The notes beneath the pieces are model-generated. The model saw only the letters and a list, made by a program, of their open reading frames with translations, was not told the origin of the DNA and searched no databases. DNA of 64,000 bases from Lysobacter avium (GTDB taxonomy: Bacteria > Pseudomonadota > Gammaproteobacteria > Xanthomonadales > Xanthomonadaceae), in assembly GCF_015209745.1 (NCBI RefSeq), contig NZ_CP063657.1, forward strand, positions 806,001 through 870,000, in the 5' to 3' direction. The first letter of the stretch is position 1, and the number at the start of each line of letters is the position of its first letter. A program made the position numbers and the translations under genes. This document shows, piece after piece, positions 51,743 through 60,492 of this stretch.

Positions 51743-52882
51743 ATGGCCTGGAATACCCCTGGCAGTGACAATTCCGGCAGCGGCCGTGGCCGCCCGCCGC
51801 GTCGCCGCCCCGGCGGCAATGGCATCGACGACGTGCTGGATCGGCTGCGCGGCCTGTTCGGGGGCCAGGGCGGTGGCGGCGGTGGTGGCGTCGGCCGCTG
51901 GGTGCTGCTGGTGCTTGCCCTGTGGCTGGCCTTCAACAGCTTCCTGCTGGTGAACGAGCAGCAGCGCGCCGTGGTCCTGCGCTTCGGCCAGTTCGCCCGC
52001 ATCCTGCAGCCCGGCCCGCATTTCAAGCTGCCGTGGCCGTTCGAGACCGCGATCAAGATCAACGCCACCGAGATCAAGACCTTTGGTACCAACGTGCCGG
52101 TCCTGACCAGCGACGAGAACATCGTCCAGGTCGAGATCAACGTGCAGTACCGCGTCAGCGATCCGCAGAAGTACGTGTTCGGCAGCCGTGACGCCAACGC
52201 CATGCTGCAGCAGGCGGCGCTGAGCACCGTGCGTGAGCAGGTCGGTCGTTCAACGCTGGACACCGTGCTGGGCGCGCGTAATGCCCTGGCCGTATCGGCC
52301 CGTGAGCAGTTGCAGAACTCGCTGGACGCCTACCGCACCGGGCTGGTCGTGACCGAGCTCAACCTGCCCAACGCGCGACCGCCCGAAGAGGTCAAGCCGG
52401 CCTTCGACGACGTCAACAGCGCCCAGCAGGACAAGGACCGCCTGATCAGCGAGGCCGAAGCCTACGCCGCTCAGGTCGTGCCGGAGGCCCGAGGCCAGGC
52501 CGCCCGCGTGCGTACGGTCGCCGAGGGTTACCGCGACGCATCCGTATCGCGCGCCGAAGGTGACGCCGACCGCTTCTCGCTGCTGGTGGACCAATACAAG
52601 GACGCGCCGGAAGTCACCCGCAAGCGCCTGTGGCTTGAGACCGTGCAGGAAGTGCTGTCGGGTAACCGCAAGATCGTCGGCGGCGATTCGCGCCAGCTGA
52701 TCTACGTGCCGATGGACGGCGCCCCGGAAGGGTCCGGCCGCTCCTCGGGCTCGACCAATACCTCCTCCGCACCGCTGCTGACACCCGAGATGCTGTCGCC
52801 CGATACCTCATCGGCCACGCAGCCGCCTTCCCGCACTGAACGCACCCCGCGGCCCGCTGGCCGTCCGGAGGTAAACCGATGA
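51743..52882 (+). CDS. hflK: FtsH protease modulator HflK
   Basis: SPFH-domain membrane protein that with HflC forms a large periplasmic vault around FtsH. The 379-residue protein has a Gly-rich N-terminus, one membrane helix (WVLLVLALWLAFNSFLLV), then the prohibitin-like domain (EQQRAVVLRFGQFARILQPGPHFKLPWPFE) and a helical region ending in the Ser/Pro-rich tail. TTAGGAGCAGG precedes ATG. Overlaps hflC by ATGA. Confidence 0.94.
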   Translation: MAWNTPGSDNSGSGRGRPPRRRPGGNGIDDVLDRLRGLFGGQGGGGGGGVGRWVLLVLALWLAFNSFLLVNEQQRAVVLRFGQFARILQPGPHFKLPWPFETAIKINATEIKTFGTNVPVLTSDENIVQVEINVQYRVSDPQKYVFGSRDANAMLQQAALSTVREQVGRSTLDTVLGARNALAVSAREQLQNSLDAYRTGLVVTELNLPNARPPEEVKPAFDDVNSAQQDKDRLISEAEAYAAQVVPEARGQAARVRTVAEGYRDASVSRAEGDADRFSLLVDQYKDAPEVTRKRLWLETVQEVLSGNRKIVGGDSRQLIYVPMDGAPEGSGRSSGSTNTSSAPLLTPEMLSPDTSSATQPPSRTERTPRPAGRPEVNR

Positions 52883-53742
52883 GACATTCCATCTGGATCG
52901 CCGTCGCCGTAGCCGTGCTGCTGGGCCTGATGGGCTCCACCTACGTGGTCCGTGAGGGCCAGGTCGGCATGGTGCTCAACCTGGGCCGCGTGGCCAGGAC
53001 CGGCATCGGCCCGGGCCTGCACTTCAAGGTGCCGCTGGTGGAGACCGCGCTGGTGTTCGATCGCCGCCTGACGGTGTTCAACGCCGAGCCCGAGCGCTAC
53101 CTGACCTCCGAGCGCAAGGACGTCAGCGTGGACTTCTTCACCGTGGGCATGATCGAGGACGTTCGCGCGTTCTACCGGGCGACCGGTGGTGATGAAAGCC
53201 TGGCAGTGGACCGCCTGGCACCGATCATCAAGGACTCGCTGCGCAACGAGATCAACTCACGGACGCTGAAGGAGCTCGTCTCCGGTGACCGCGCCGAGAT
53301 CATCGACCGCCAGCTGGAGTCGATCAACAAGGGCGCCAGCACGGTCGGGGTGAAGATCATCGACCTGCGCCTGAAGCAGATCGACCTGCCGACCGACAGC
53401 CAGGTCATCCAGGACGTCTATCGCCGCATGCGCGCCCAGCGTCACCAGGTGGCCAGCCGCCTGCGCGCCGAGGGTGCCGAGCAGGCCCAGACCATCCGCG
53501 CCGGTGCCGACAAGCAGCAGGCGGTGATCGTGGCCGAGGCCGAACGTGACGCCCAGCGACTGCGCGGTCAGGGCGATGCGGAAGCGGCGGCGCTGTATGC
53601 CAGGGCGGCCAACAAGGATCCGGCGTTCTACGCCTTCCAGCGCAGCCTGGAGGCCTATCGGGAATCATTCAACGACGGCCAGGGCGTGATCATGCTGGAG
53701 CGCAACGACGACTTCCTGAAGTACTTCGGCAACGATCGTTGA
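52879..53742 (+). CDS. hflC: FtsH protease modulator HflC
   Basis: Partner of HflK, 287 residues. One membrane helix near the N-terminus (IWIAVAVAVLLGLMGSTYVV) then SPFH domain: VREGQVGMVLNLGRVARTGIGPGLHFKVPLVE, the VDFFTVGMIED and RTLKELVSGDRAEI blocks, DLRLKQIDLP and an AEAERDAQRLRGQGDAEAAALYA helix. Translation is coupled to hflK. Confidence 0.95.
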   Translation: MRHSIWIAVAVAVLLGLMGSTYVVREGQVGMVLNLGRVARTGIGPGLHFKVPLVETALVFDRRLTVFNAEPERYLTSERKDVSVDFFTVGMIEDVRAFYRATGGDESLAVDRLAPIIKDSLRNEINSRTLKELVSGDRAEIIDRQLESINKGASTVGVKIIDLRLKQIDLPTDSQVIQDVYRRMRAQRHQVASRLRAEGAEQAQTIRAGADKQQAVIVAEAERDAQRLRGQGDAEAAALYARAANKDPAFYAFQRSLEAYRESFNDGQGVIMLERNDDFLKYFGNDR

Positions 53743-53770
53743 GCCTCGGCAATGCCGGCGGGAGCGCGGC

Positions 53771-53962
53771 ATGACCGTCGAGCTCCTGTCGGCCCTCTCG
53801 CTGGTCGCCGTGCTGGAAGGCCTGTTCCTGTTCGCCGCCCCCGGCCGCTGGCGGCAGACCATGGAGCAGCTGCGCCAGCTCGATGACCGCCAGCTGCGCC
53901 AGATCGGCGGCGTGGTGCTTGCGGTTGGCGTGGTTTCGCTATGGCTGGTGCGGGTTCTGTAA
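53771..53962 (+). CDS. DUF2065 (YjeT-like) small membrane protein
   Basis: A 63-residue protein with two hydrophobic segments (ALSLVAVLEGLFLFAAP and QIGGVVLAVGVVSLWLVRVL) joined by a charged stretch (LRQLDDRQLRQ). It is the YjeT/DUF2065 protein that regularly sits between hflC and purA; function unknown, probably linked to HflKC-FtsH by position. Starts 28 bases after hflC. Confidence 0.9.
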   Translation: MTVELLSALSLVAVLEGLFLFAAPGRWRQTMEQLRQLDDRQLRQIGGVVLAVGVVSLWLVRVL

Positions 53963-54008
53963 GCGCTTGTCGTTCCGCACTGGCCCGGACCCCCAAAAAC
54001 CCGGATAA

Positions 54009-55406
<1,398 letters not shown>

Positions 55407-55426
55407 CTGCCGCGCTGCGCTGACAG

Positions 55427-55455
55427 AAAAAGCCCCGCGGATGCGGGGCTTTTTT
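55427..55455 (+). terminator. Rho-independent terminator of purA
   Basis: Stem AAAAAGCCCCGC/GCGGGGCTTTTT with loop GGAT, 20 bases after the purA stop. The A/T tracts on both sides let it serve both strands, including the lipoprotein gene coming from the right. Confidence 0.92.
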
Positions 55456-55504
55456 GTTGGATTTGAGATGCGGATTGCCGCGTTCGTGCGGAGTCGCCAC
55501 TCGG

Positions 55505-56023
55505 CTAGCCGGTTGGGCAAACTTCCCAAGCGGGTTTCCCACTCCGCCTTGGTACAAAAATCGCCTCTAACGATGCGTTCGCGGAGCGGCTGAGACAAAA
55601 GTCACGAAGGTAGCGGCGATTTTGAATCTTGTCGGGCTTGCCTTGCGGAGACTCTATAAACGCATTTATCGACACTGAGTAGTGCTCGCCAATCTTAAGT
55701 GGTTCAGGCGCCTTTACCTCAATCGCGTCCGGTATTTCGGCGGCATATCTTATGCACTGATCAGGCGCCAATCTAAAATGAGGGGTCGCCGCGGTAAGAT
55801 CTACGCCCCATACAATATCGCTCTGGCTCGAGCCGTGTTTGCGCACGGTCACTGAAGCGATCTCGGGTGGTGATGTTCTCGCCTCGTGGGTGTCATTGAT
55901 CGAGAAACAGGGCTGAACGTTCTCCATGCGAACCTCCGCTTGCTGGTACGTCTCCCGCGGCTGAGTACAACTCCCGACAAGTGGTAAGGCCGAGACCAGA
56001 AAGAAGATGCAAGGTCTCATCAT
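55505..56023 (-). CDS. Periplasmic lipoprotein, probable T6SS immunity protein (copy B)
   Basis: A 172-residue lipoprotein (lipobox ALPLVGSC). After the signal it follows the pattern of putative T6SS immunity periplasmic lipoproteins as I recall them: YQQAEVRMENVQPCFSINDT, IVWGVDL, LAPDQCIRYA, KIGEHYSVSINAF and YLRDFCL, with paired Cys for disulphides. It is a clear paralogue of the next gene upstream (same Cys spacing, same SVSINA/GLSINA block). It is co-oriented 39 bases after that gene, behind a PAAR-zincin gene. Lower G+C than neighbours. Function inferred. Confidence 0.72.
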   Translation of the reverse strand: MMRPCIFFLVSALPLVGSCTQPRETYQQAEVRMENVQPCFSINDTHEARTSPPEIASVTVRKHGSSQSDIVWGVDLTAATPHFRLAPDQCIRYAAEIPDAIEVKAPEPLKIGEHYSVSINAFIESPQGKPDKIQNRRYLRDFCLSRSANASLEAIFVPRRSGKPAWEVCPTG

Positions 56024-56062
56024 TTGGTCACCTTAGGAAGATTGGATTTGTCAGCGGGCCTG

Positions 56063-56584
56063 TCAATCAGTGGGGACGTTACACAGTTGCCACTGTGTCA
56101 CGCCCTTGAACGCCGGAACCAGAAGGACTTCCTGCGACCCGTCGGAATTCTCGCGCAGACAGAAGTATTGGCCATACATACGGCCCAGAGTGCGATCGCC
56201 CCGGCGCGATGGATTCGGTATTCCCGCATTGATCGATAGGCCATATCGCTCGCCTGGCCGGAGTTCCTCATAAATTTGCTGCTGTGAGTCATTGACTGGC
56301 CGGTATCCGTATGGGATGCAATCATCCGGATGTAGCGTCGTTTCCGGTTCCAGTGGAGTGATCCAACCCCATATCCGTTCCCATTTAGAATCCACGAACT
56401 TGCTAACGGAAATTGCAGCGATCGTTGGAGGTGTTTTCCGTGCTTCCTTGCTATCGGCGACGGAGAAGCACAGGCGGGAGTCTACAATACGGATCGTTGC
56501 GTCCTGATACATGCCGGCTGGCTGAGTGCAACCGCCAACGCCGGGAGCAAGCAGTAGCGGTAGGAAGACAGCTCCGATTCTCAT
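56063..56584 (-). CDS. Periplasmic lipoprotein, probable T6SS immunity protein (copy A)
   Basis: A 173-residue lipoprotein (lipobox APGVGGC). Mature part: YQDATIRIVDSRLCFSVADS, IWGWITPLEP, HPDDCIPYGYRP, PGERYGLSINAG, MYGQYFCLREN and the end WQLCNV, the same layout as copy B. Its ATG overlaps the TGA of the PAAR-metallopeptidase gene (ATGA), so toxin and candidate antidote are co-translated. Placement in the periplasm fits protection against an effector acting there. No database check was possible. Confidence 0.75.
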   Translation of the reverse strand: MRIGAVFLPLLLAPGVGGCTQPAGMYQDATIRIVDSRLCFSVADSKEARKTPPTIAAISVSKFVDSKWERIWGWITPLEPETTLHPDDCIPYGYRPVNDSQQQIYEELRPGERYGLSINAGIPNPSRRGDRTLGRMYGQYFCLRENSDGSQEVLLVPAFKGVTQWQLCNVPTD

Positions 56585-57798
56585 TTGGTTACCTGCGGTA
56601 GGTTGTTCGAATCATCCGGTGTTATAAGGAAGTCACGCAATGTGCCTTCATAGAGTGCAAGAAGGTTGGCTCTATGGCGATACTTGGAATCATACAGGTC
56701 GTCAGTGTTTTGCCGAAATCTGAGAAGGTAATAATCCGCAATTATATTTCCCTGTGCTTCCATGTTGTAGTCGCAAAGGCGCTTAGTTCTGTCGATCGTA
56801 TACTCATACGTCATGTTGGGACGAGGACCTCGAACGCGCTTGATCGGGTAGCCAAGCTGATACTGCCAAACATGTGTCATTTCATGTACGAGAAGTCGCT
56901 GCTCCCGATCCAATTCGAGCGAAAAGTCTATTGAGAACAGCTTGCCCGGTAGGTAAATATCACCGTTAGGTGCAGTCGCCGTGTTATCTGGTTGAAAGCC
57001 GAAGAGCAGCCAGTATCCATGGTTGTGAAGCTTGACCGACTTGTAGTCCACGGAATTTCCAAATACTTGCCGCAGCATCGCGACCTCGCCGCTGGTCAGC
57101 CCACGGTCTTCGGCTTTGGCTACGGCCTCATGCACGGATGATCCAACGGCGGTCGCATTGGTGCGTGCGCCGGCCAATGCCACTTCAACTGTTTGCGACG
57201 GAAGGCCAAAGGCAGCACAGCAACTGGCTTCCTGCTCGGGGGCGACCAGCTCGGCCCTGGTAATGCCGAGCGGAGCGGAGGACGCGACGCGCTGTGTCCG
57301 GCCGTCGTCATCGGTTACGCCGTCGACCTCGGTCCCGTCTTCCAGCTGCAGCACATACCGGATATTGGACAGCGCCGAACCGGTTGGGCCGACGAACCGG
57401 ATCTGCTCATCGAATGCACTGTCCCTAATCGTGCGGGCTGCAGGACTCGGTCCGCCATTATGGTTCGCCTTCGCAGCATTGGCGTTGGCTGCTGCGTCCG
57501 CCGCGACGGCTGCGGTCGATGCTCCAGACCCTGCGTCCACAAACACCCGCATCTGTTTCACCGCCAGCACCTTGCAGCCACACGCAATCGAACTTCCATG
57601 CAGGGCCACCGCCTGGCCGTCGATGATGGTCGTCGGGTCCCCATCTACGATCGGGAACGTGCCCTTGTGGGTGGGGCAAGTCGCCATGTCGTTGATTCGC
57701 GCGACAGGCTTGCCGTCGATGTCGGTGAAGGGTGATCCGCTGATCACGGTGCCGCCGCTCGAAGTGGCGTCACCAAGCACAATCCACATCCTTGTCAT
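56581..57798 (-). CDS. PAAR-domain protein with C-terminal HExxH metallopeptidase (likely T6SS effector)
   Basis: A 405-residue three-part protein. Residues 1-90 are a PAAR tip domain (GDATSSGGTVISGSPFTDIDG, CPTHKGTFPIVDGDP, ALHGSSIACGCKVLA) with His/Cys ligands. After an Ala-rich linker, 135-200 look like a transthyretin-like strand domain (YVLQLEDGTEVDGVTDDDGRT). Residues about 225-405 hold a zincin: HEMTHVWQ (His305, Glu306, His309) and a downstream Glu in NMEAQGNIIADYY (347). The HEMTH sequence and layout recall the C-terminal peptidase of Pseudomonas VgrG2b, whose immunity is periplasmic. AAGGAGAAAAC precedes ATG 57798. T6SS core genes are not in the window. Confidence 0.82.
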   Translation of the reverse strand: MTRMWIVLGDATSSGGTVISGSPFTDIDGKPVARINDMATCPTHKGTFPIVDGDPTTIIDGQAVALHGSSIACGCKVLAVKQMRVFVDAGSGASTAAVAADAAANANAAKANHNGGPSPAARTIRDSAFDEQIRFVGPTGSALSNIRYVLQLEDGTEVDGVTDDDGRTQRVASSAPLGITRAELVAPEQEASCCAAFGLPSQTVEVALAGARTNATAVGSSVHEAVAKAEDRGLTSGEVAMLRQVFGNSVDYKSVKLHNHGYWLLFGFQPDNTATAPNGDIYLPGKLFSIDFSLELDREQRLLVHEMTHVWQYQLGYPIKRVRGPRPNMTYEYTIDRTKRLCDYNMEAQGNIIADYYLLRFRQNTDDLYDSKYRHRANLLALYEGTLRDFLITPDDSNNLPQVTK

Positions 57799-58051
57799 GT
57801 TTTCTCCTTGTCCTTGATGGGACATCGCGGATTCTACGTCTCCTGGTGATACGGCGCTGCTTCGCTTGCCTCTGGGTGCGCGAGTCTCATTCGTCTCGGA
57901 CCGGCAGGTAGGGATTCCGTTTGCCTGCTGCCGGCGCGTGAGTGGGCTCGGCGGTAACGGCTTTGTTCAGTTCCAGCGCCCATCAAGAGATTGCATTCAC
58001 GCCCGACGCTTTAGGTTGCTGCACAGCATCCCCAACGAGTCCGGCATCCCC

Positions 58052-59251
58052 ATGACCCAGTCCTTGCACTCCAAGACCCTTGCCCGCGCCCTGATGGTCG
58101 CGTTGTTGCCCGTCGCGATGTCGGCGGCCTGCAGCCAGTCATCGATTCCGGCGGCGGAGCTTGACGCAAGCGTTTCTCCCAACGCCGCCACCGTCCAGGA
58201 CCCGGCCACCGCCGGCACCGCCGGCAATTCCGATATGACGGGCGTCCAGGACGCCGACCCCGCCAACCCGAAGCCGGTCGCGCCGATCGCACCGGATGAT
58301 CGGGTGCCGCCGCCGGATGACGAGAAATCCTCCGAGACACTGCCCGCCGACAAGAAGGCCGAGCCTGAGCCGCTGCCGCCGGTGACTGCCGCGCCGGCCG
58401 ATGCGGAGCTGGCCAAGGACAGCACGCTGCGCGCGCAGGTGCTGCTGGAGCGGGCGTTCTTCTCGCCCGGCGAGATCGACGGTGCCGTGGGCAGCAACAT
58501 GGGCCGCGCGGTGGACGCATTCCAGCGTGCGAATGACATCAAGCCGACCGGCACGATGGACGCCGCCACGTGGGAGCTTCTGGACGAGGATGACGCGCCC
58601 ATCCTGATCGAATACACCCTCACCGCCGACGACGTGGCCGGCCCGTTTGCCGCGACCCCTAGCGGGCACGCCGCCATGGCCAAGGTGGACGCGCTGCCCT
58701 ACGAGTCGGTGGAGGAGAAGGTGGCCGAGCAGTTCCACTCCAGCCCGGCGCTGCTGGCCAAGCTCAACCCCGGTGTGAAGTTCGCCTCTGGCGAGACCAT
58801 CACCGTACCCAACATCCAGGCCGCTACCCGCCTGCCGACCCCGGCCAAGGTGGTGATCGACAAGTCCGACTCCGCCCTGCTGCTGATGGACGAGTCGGGC
58901 AAGGTGATCGGGCATTACCCGGTGACCACCGGCAGCGCGCAGTTCCCGTTGCCGATCGGCGACTGGAAGATCAACGGCGTCGCCCGTGACCCCGTGTGGT
59001 ACTTCGATCCGAAGCTGATCGCGGGCACCAAGGCCTCCGACAAGAAAGCCGAGATCCCGCCGGGCCCCAACAACCCGGTCGGTACCACCTGGATCGACCT
59101 GAGCAAGGAGCACTACGGCATCCACGGCACGCCCAACCCGGCCAAGATCGGCAAGACCGAATCCAACGGCTGCATCCGCATGACCAACTGGAGCGTCGCC
59201 GCGCTGGCTGACGTGGTGAAGCCCGGAGTACCGGTCAAGATGCGCGAGTAA
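58052..59251 (+). CDS. L,D-transpeptidase with peptidoglycan-binding domain
   Basis: Envelope enzyme of about 399 residues forming mDAP-mDAP cross-links or attaching proteins to peptidoglycan. The signal ends in MSAAC (lipobox-like). Then follow an Ala/Pro-rich linker, a PG_binding_1 domain ([37 protein letters not shown]), a LysM-like stretch ([31 protein letters not shown]) and the YkuD domain with [20 protein letters not shown] (His, Ser, catalytic Cys). ATG 58052 was taken as the start; the open frame is longer. Confidence 0.9.
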   Translation: MTQSLHSKTLARALMVALLPVAMSAACSQSSIPAAELDASVSPNAATVQDPATAGTAGNSDMTGVQDADPANPKPVAPIAPDDRVPPPDDEKSSETLPADKKAEPEPLPPVTAAPADAELAKDSTLRAQVLLERAFFSPGEIDGAVGSNMGRAVDAFQRANDIKPTGTMDAATWELLDEDDAPILIEYTLTADDVAGPFAATPSGHAAMAKVDALPYESVEEKVAEQFHSSPALLAKLNPGVKFASGETITVPNIQAATRLPTPAKVVIDKSDSALLLMDESGKVIGHYPVTTGSAQFPLPIGDWKINGVARDPVWYFDPKLIAGTKASDKKAEIPPGPNNPVGTTWIDLSKEHYGIHGTPNPAKIGKTESNGCIRMTNWSVAALADVVKPGVPVKMRE

Positions 59252-59290
59252 TGCGGTCGCGTTCTTAAAGACGCGGATCGTTAACTTTGG

Positions 59291-59316
59291 ACAGGGCCGC
59301 CCGCGGGCGGCCTTGT
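59291..59316 (+). terminator. Hairpin after the L,D-transpeptidase gene
   Basis: 12-bp stem ACAGGGCCGCCC/GGGCGGCCTTGT with one G-T pair and a two-base loop, 40 bases after the stop. There is no real T tract, so termination is likely but weak. Confidence 0.6.
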
Positions 59317-59329
59317 CGTGTCCGGGACA

Positions 59330-59680
59330 GTAGGAGGCCCAGGAATGCAGGGCGCGACCGCCGATGAGCGCTTGAGCGCGATGCAAGTGACTCCCAGCGG
59401 CTGTGCCGGCGGCCAAACCGCCGTTGTCGGAGGTTTGACCGGCGCAGGCGGCGCCATAAGCACGAATCCTGCCGCGGAAAGCGGCATCACTGCCGTGGTG
59501 TGCCCGTGCGGTACGGCTCAAAGTCCCGACGTCGGCGCCCCAAGGGGCGCGGGTGCCGCAAAAAGCGGCGTCGCTGTACCGTCTTGGTCCTCGACTGCCG
59601 TTCCACACGGCGCGTGCGCCACCGGAAGTGCCAACGATGGCGAAATTTTCGGCACCGGCACCACTTTTCCCGGCGCACAA
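59330..59680. repeat. Hairpin-rich spacer with two degenerate copies of a 26-28-base unit
   Basis: No convincing gene lies in this stretch. It holds several short GC-rich inverted repeats (CGGCGGCCAAACCGCCG, GCCGCGGAAAGCGGC, GGCGCCCCAAGGGGCGC). Two similar units stand out: TGCCGCGGAAAGCGGCATCA at 59470 and TGCCGCAAAAAGCGGCGTCG at 59554. Open frames exist on both strands but lack ribosome-binding sites and domain features. Confidence 0.5.
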
Positions 59681-59706
59681 AAAAGGCCGCCCGAAGGCGG
59701 CCTTTT
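59681..59706. terminator. Bidirectional Rho-independent terminator
   Basis: Perfect 11-bp stem AAAAGGCCGCC/GGCGGCCTTTT with loop CGAA. It serves the minus-strand gene ending at 59721 and any transcript coming from the left. Confidence 0.9.
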
Positions 59707-59720
59707 CACACATCGCTGCC

Positions 59721-60194
59721 TTACGCCATCTCAGGCTTTTCCTCTGTCGAGCGGCTGTTTTTGGCGAAGCGCGCGCCCAGCTCCTTGCGCAGCCCTTCCA
59801 GCCCCTGATTGCGGCCAGCCACCTTCAGCAGCGCGTAACCGTCCAGCGCACACCGCATGATGTCGCTGCCCAGCGCCGTCTCACTGTCCGCGCCGCGCTC
59901 GGCCAGACGCTGCAAGCGCTGCATCCGCGGACGCAGCCGGTCCAGCGCGGCCAGGTCTTCCAGCGCCTCGGCGAGCTTCAGGCTTGGCGGCACCACCTGC
60001 GGGTTCTGGCTGAGCACGTTCAAGGTCTGCCGGCAGAACGTCTCGGACTTGTCGCCCATGCGCGCCAGCTTGCGGCGCTGGGCGGCGTTCATCGCCACCA
60101 ACGCAACCAGCTGGGTCTCCAGCTCGGTCAAGGCCTGGTCCACGGCATCCAGCTGGGCGTCGGACAGGGTGAGGTTGATCAGGTTCTGGCTCAT
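59721..60194 (-). CDS. Helical hypothetical protein
   Basis: A 157-residue soluble protein, largely helical by composition (LSDAQLDAVDQALTELETQLVALVAMNAAQRRKLARMG and LAEALEDLAALDRLRPRMQRLQRLAERG). AAAGGAG is well placed before ATG. I do not recognise the family with certainty; no metal or catalytic motif is visible and no partner gene is adjacent. Confidence 0.7.
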   Translation of the reverse strand: MSQNLINLTLSDAQLDAVDQALTELETQLVALVAMNAAQRRKLARMGDKSETFCRQTLNVLSQNPQVVPPSLKLAEALEDLAALDRLRPRMQRLQRLAERGADSETALGSDIMRCALDGYALLKVAGRNQGLEGLRKELGARFAKNSRSTEEKPEMA

Positions 60195-60492
60195 TGCAAC
60201 TCCTTTGCATTCCAGTGAGGCGCCGGGGCCGGCACGCCATGCGCGCCTGCAAGCCCACCAACACCGCCCCGCCGCATTCCCTGTGGCGTGAGTCGTGCGT
60301 GCCGGCGAGGCCGGCGGCTGGGGTGTGGGAAGTGTGGCGGATGCGGACCGACCTAGGTGGATGAGAAGCTAAGCAGGTGCCGCAAGTAAATGTAGGACTA
60401 CAACACTGTGGCGGGTCAGTACACATGAAGGTGAGCCTGGAAAAATGCAGGGCGAGCTAAGCAACCGTTGAGCGCCCTTACGCGCACGCGCT
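60195..60492. other. Intergenic stretch at the left edge of the low-G+C cassette
   Basis: No gene seen. Composition drops from GC-rich (60195-60330) to mixed (60360-60490), which marks one boundary of the mazG-helicase cassette. A nine-base word AGCTAAGCA occurs twice (near 60370 and 60455). No tRNA, integrase or clear attachment site was recognised. Confidence 0.4.

Noticed and set aside
57799..58051. Upstream in-frame extension of the L,D-transpeptidase as part of the protein.
   Set aside because: The extension has no signal-peptide logic, while [23 protein letters not shown] is a normal signal.
58139..59713. Minus-strand frame across the L,D-transpeptidase and the hairpin-rich spacer.
   Set aside because: No ribosome-binding site or domain; the repeated YSDAAF/GSDAAF words come from the DNA repeats.
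59318..59860. Plus-strand frame with Gly/Ala-rich repeats in the spacer.
   Set aside because: Runs through a strong terminator into the 3' end of a minus-strand gene; no usable start signal. Kept only as a repeat region.
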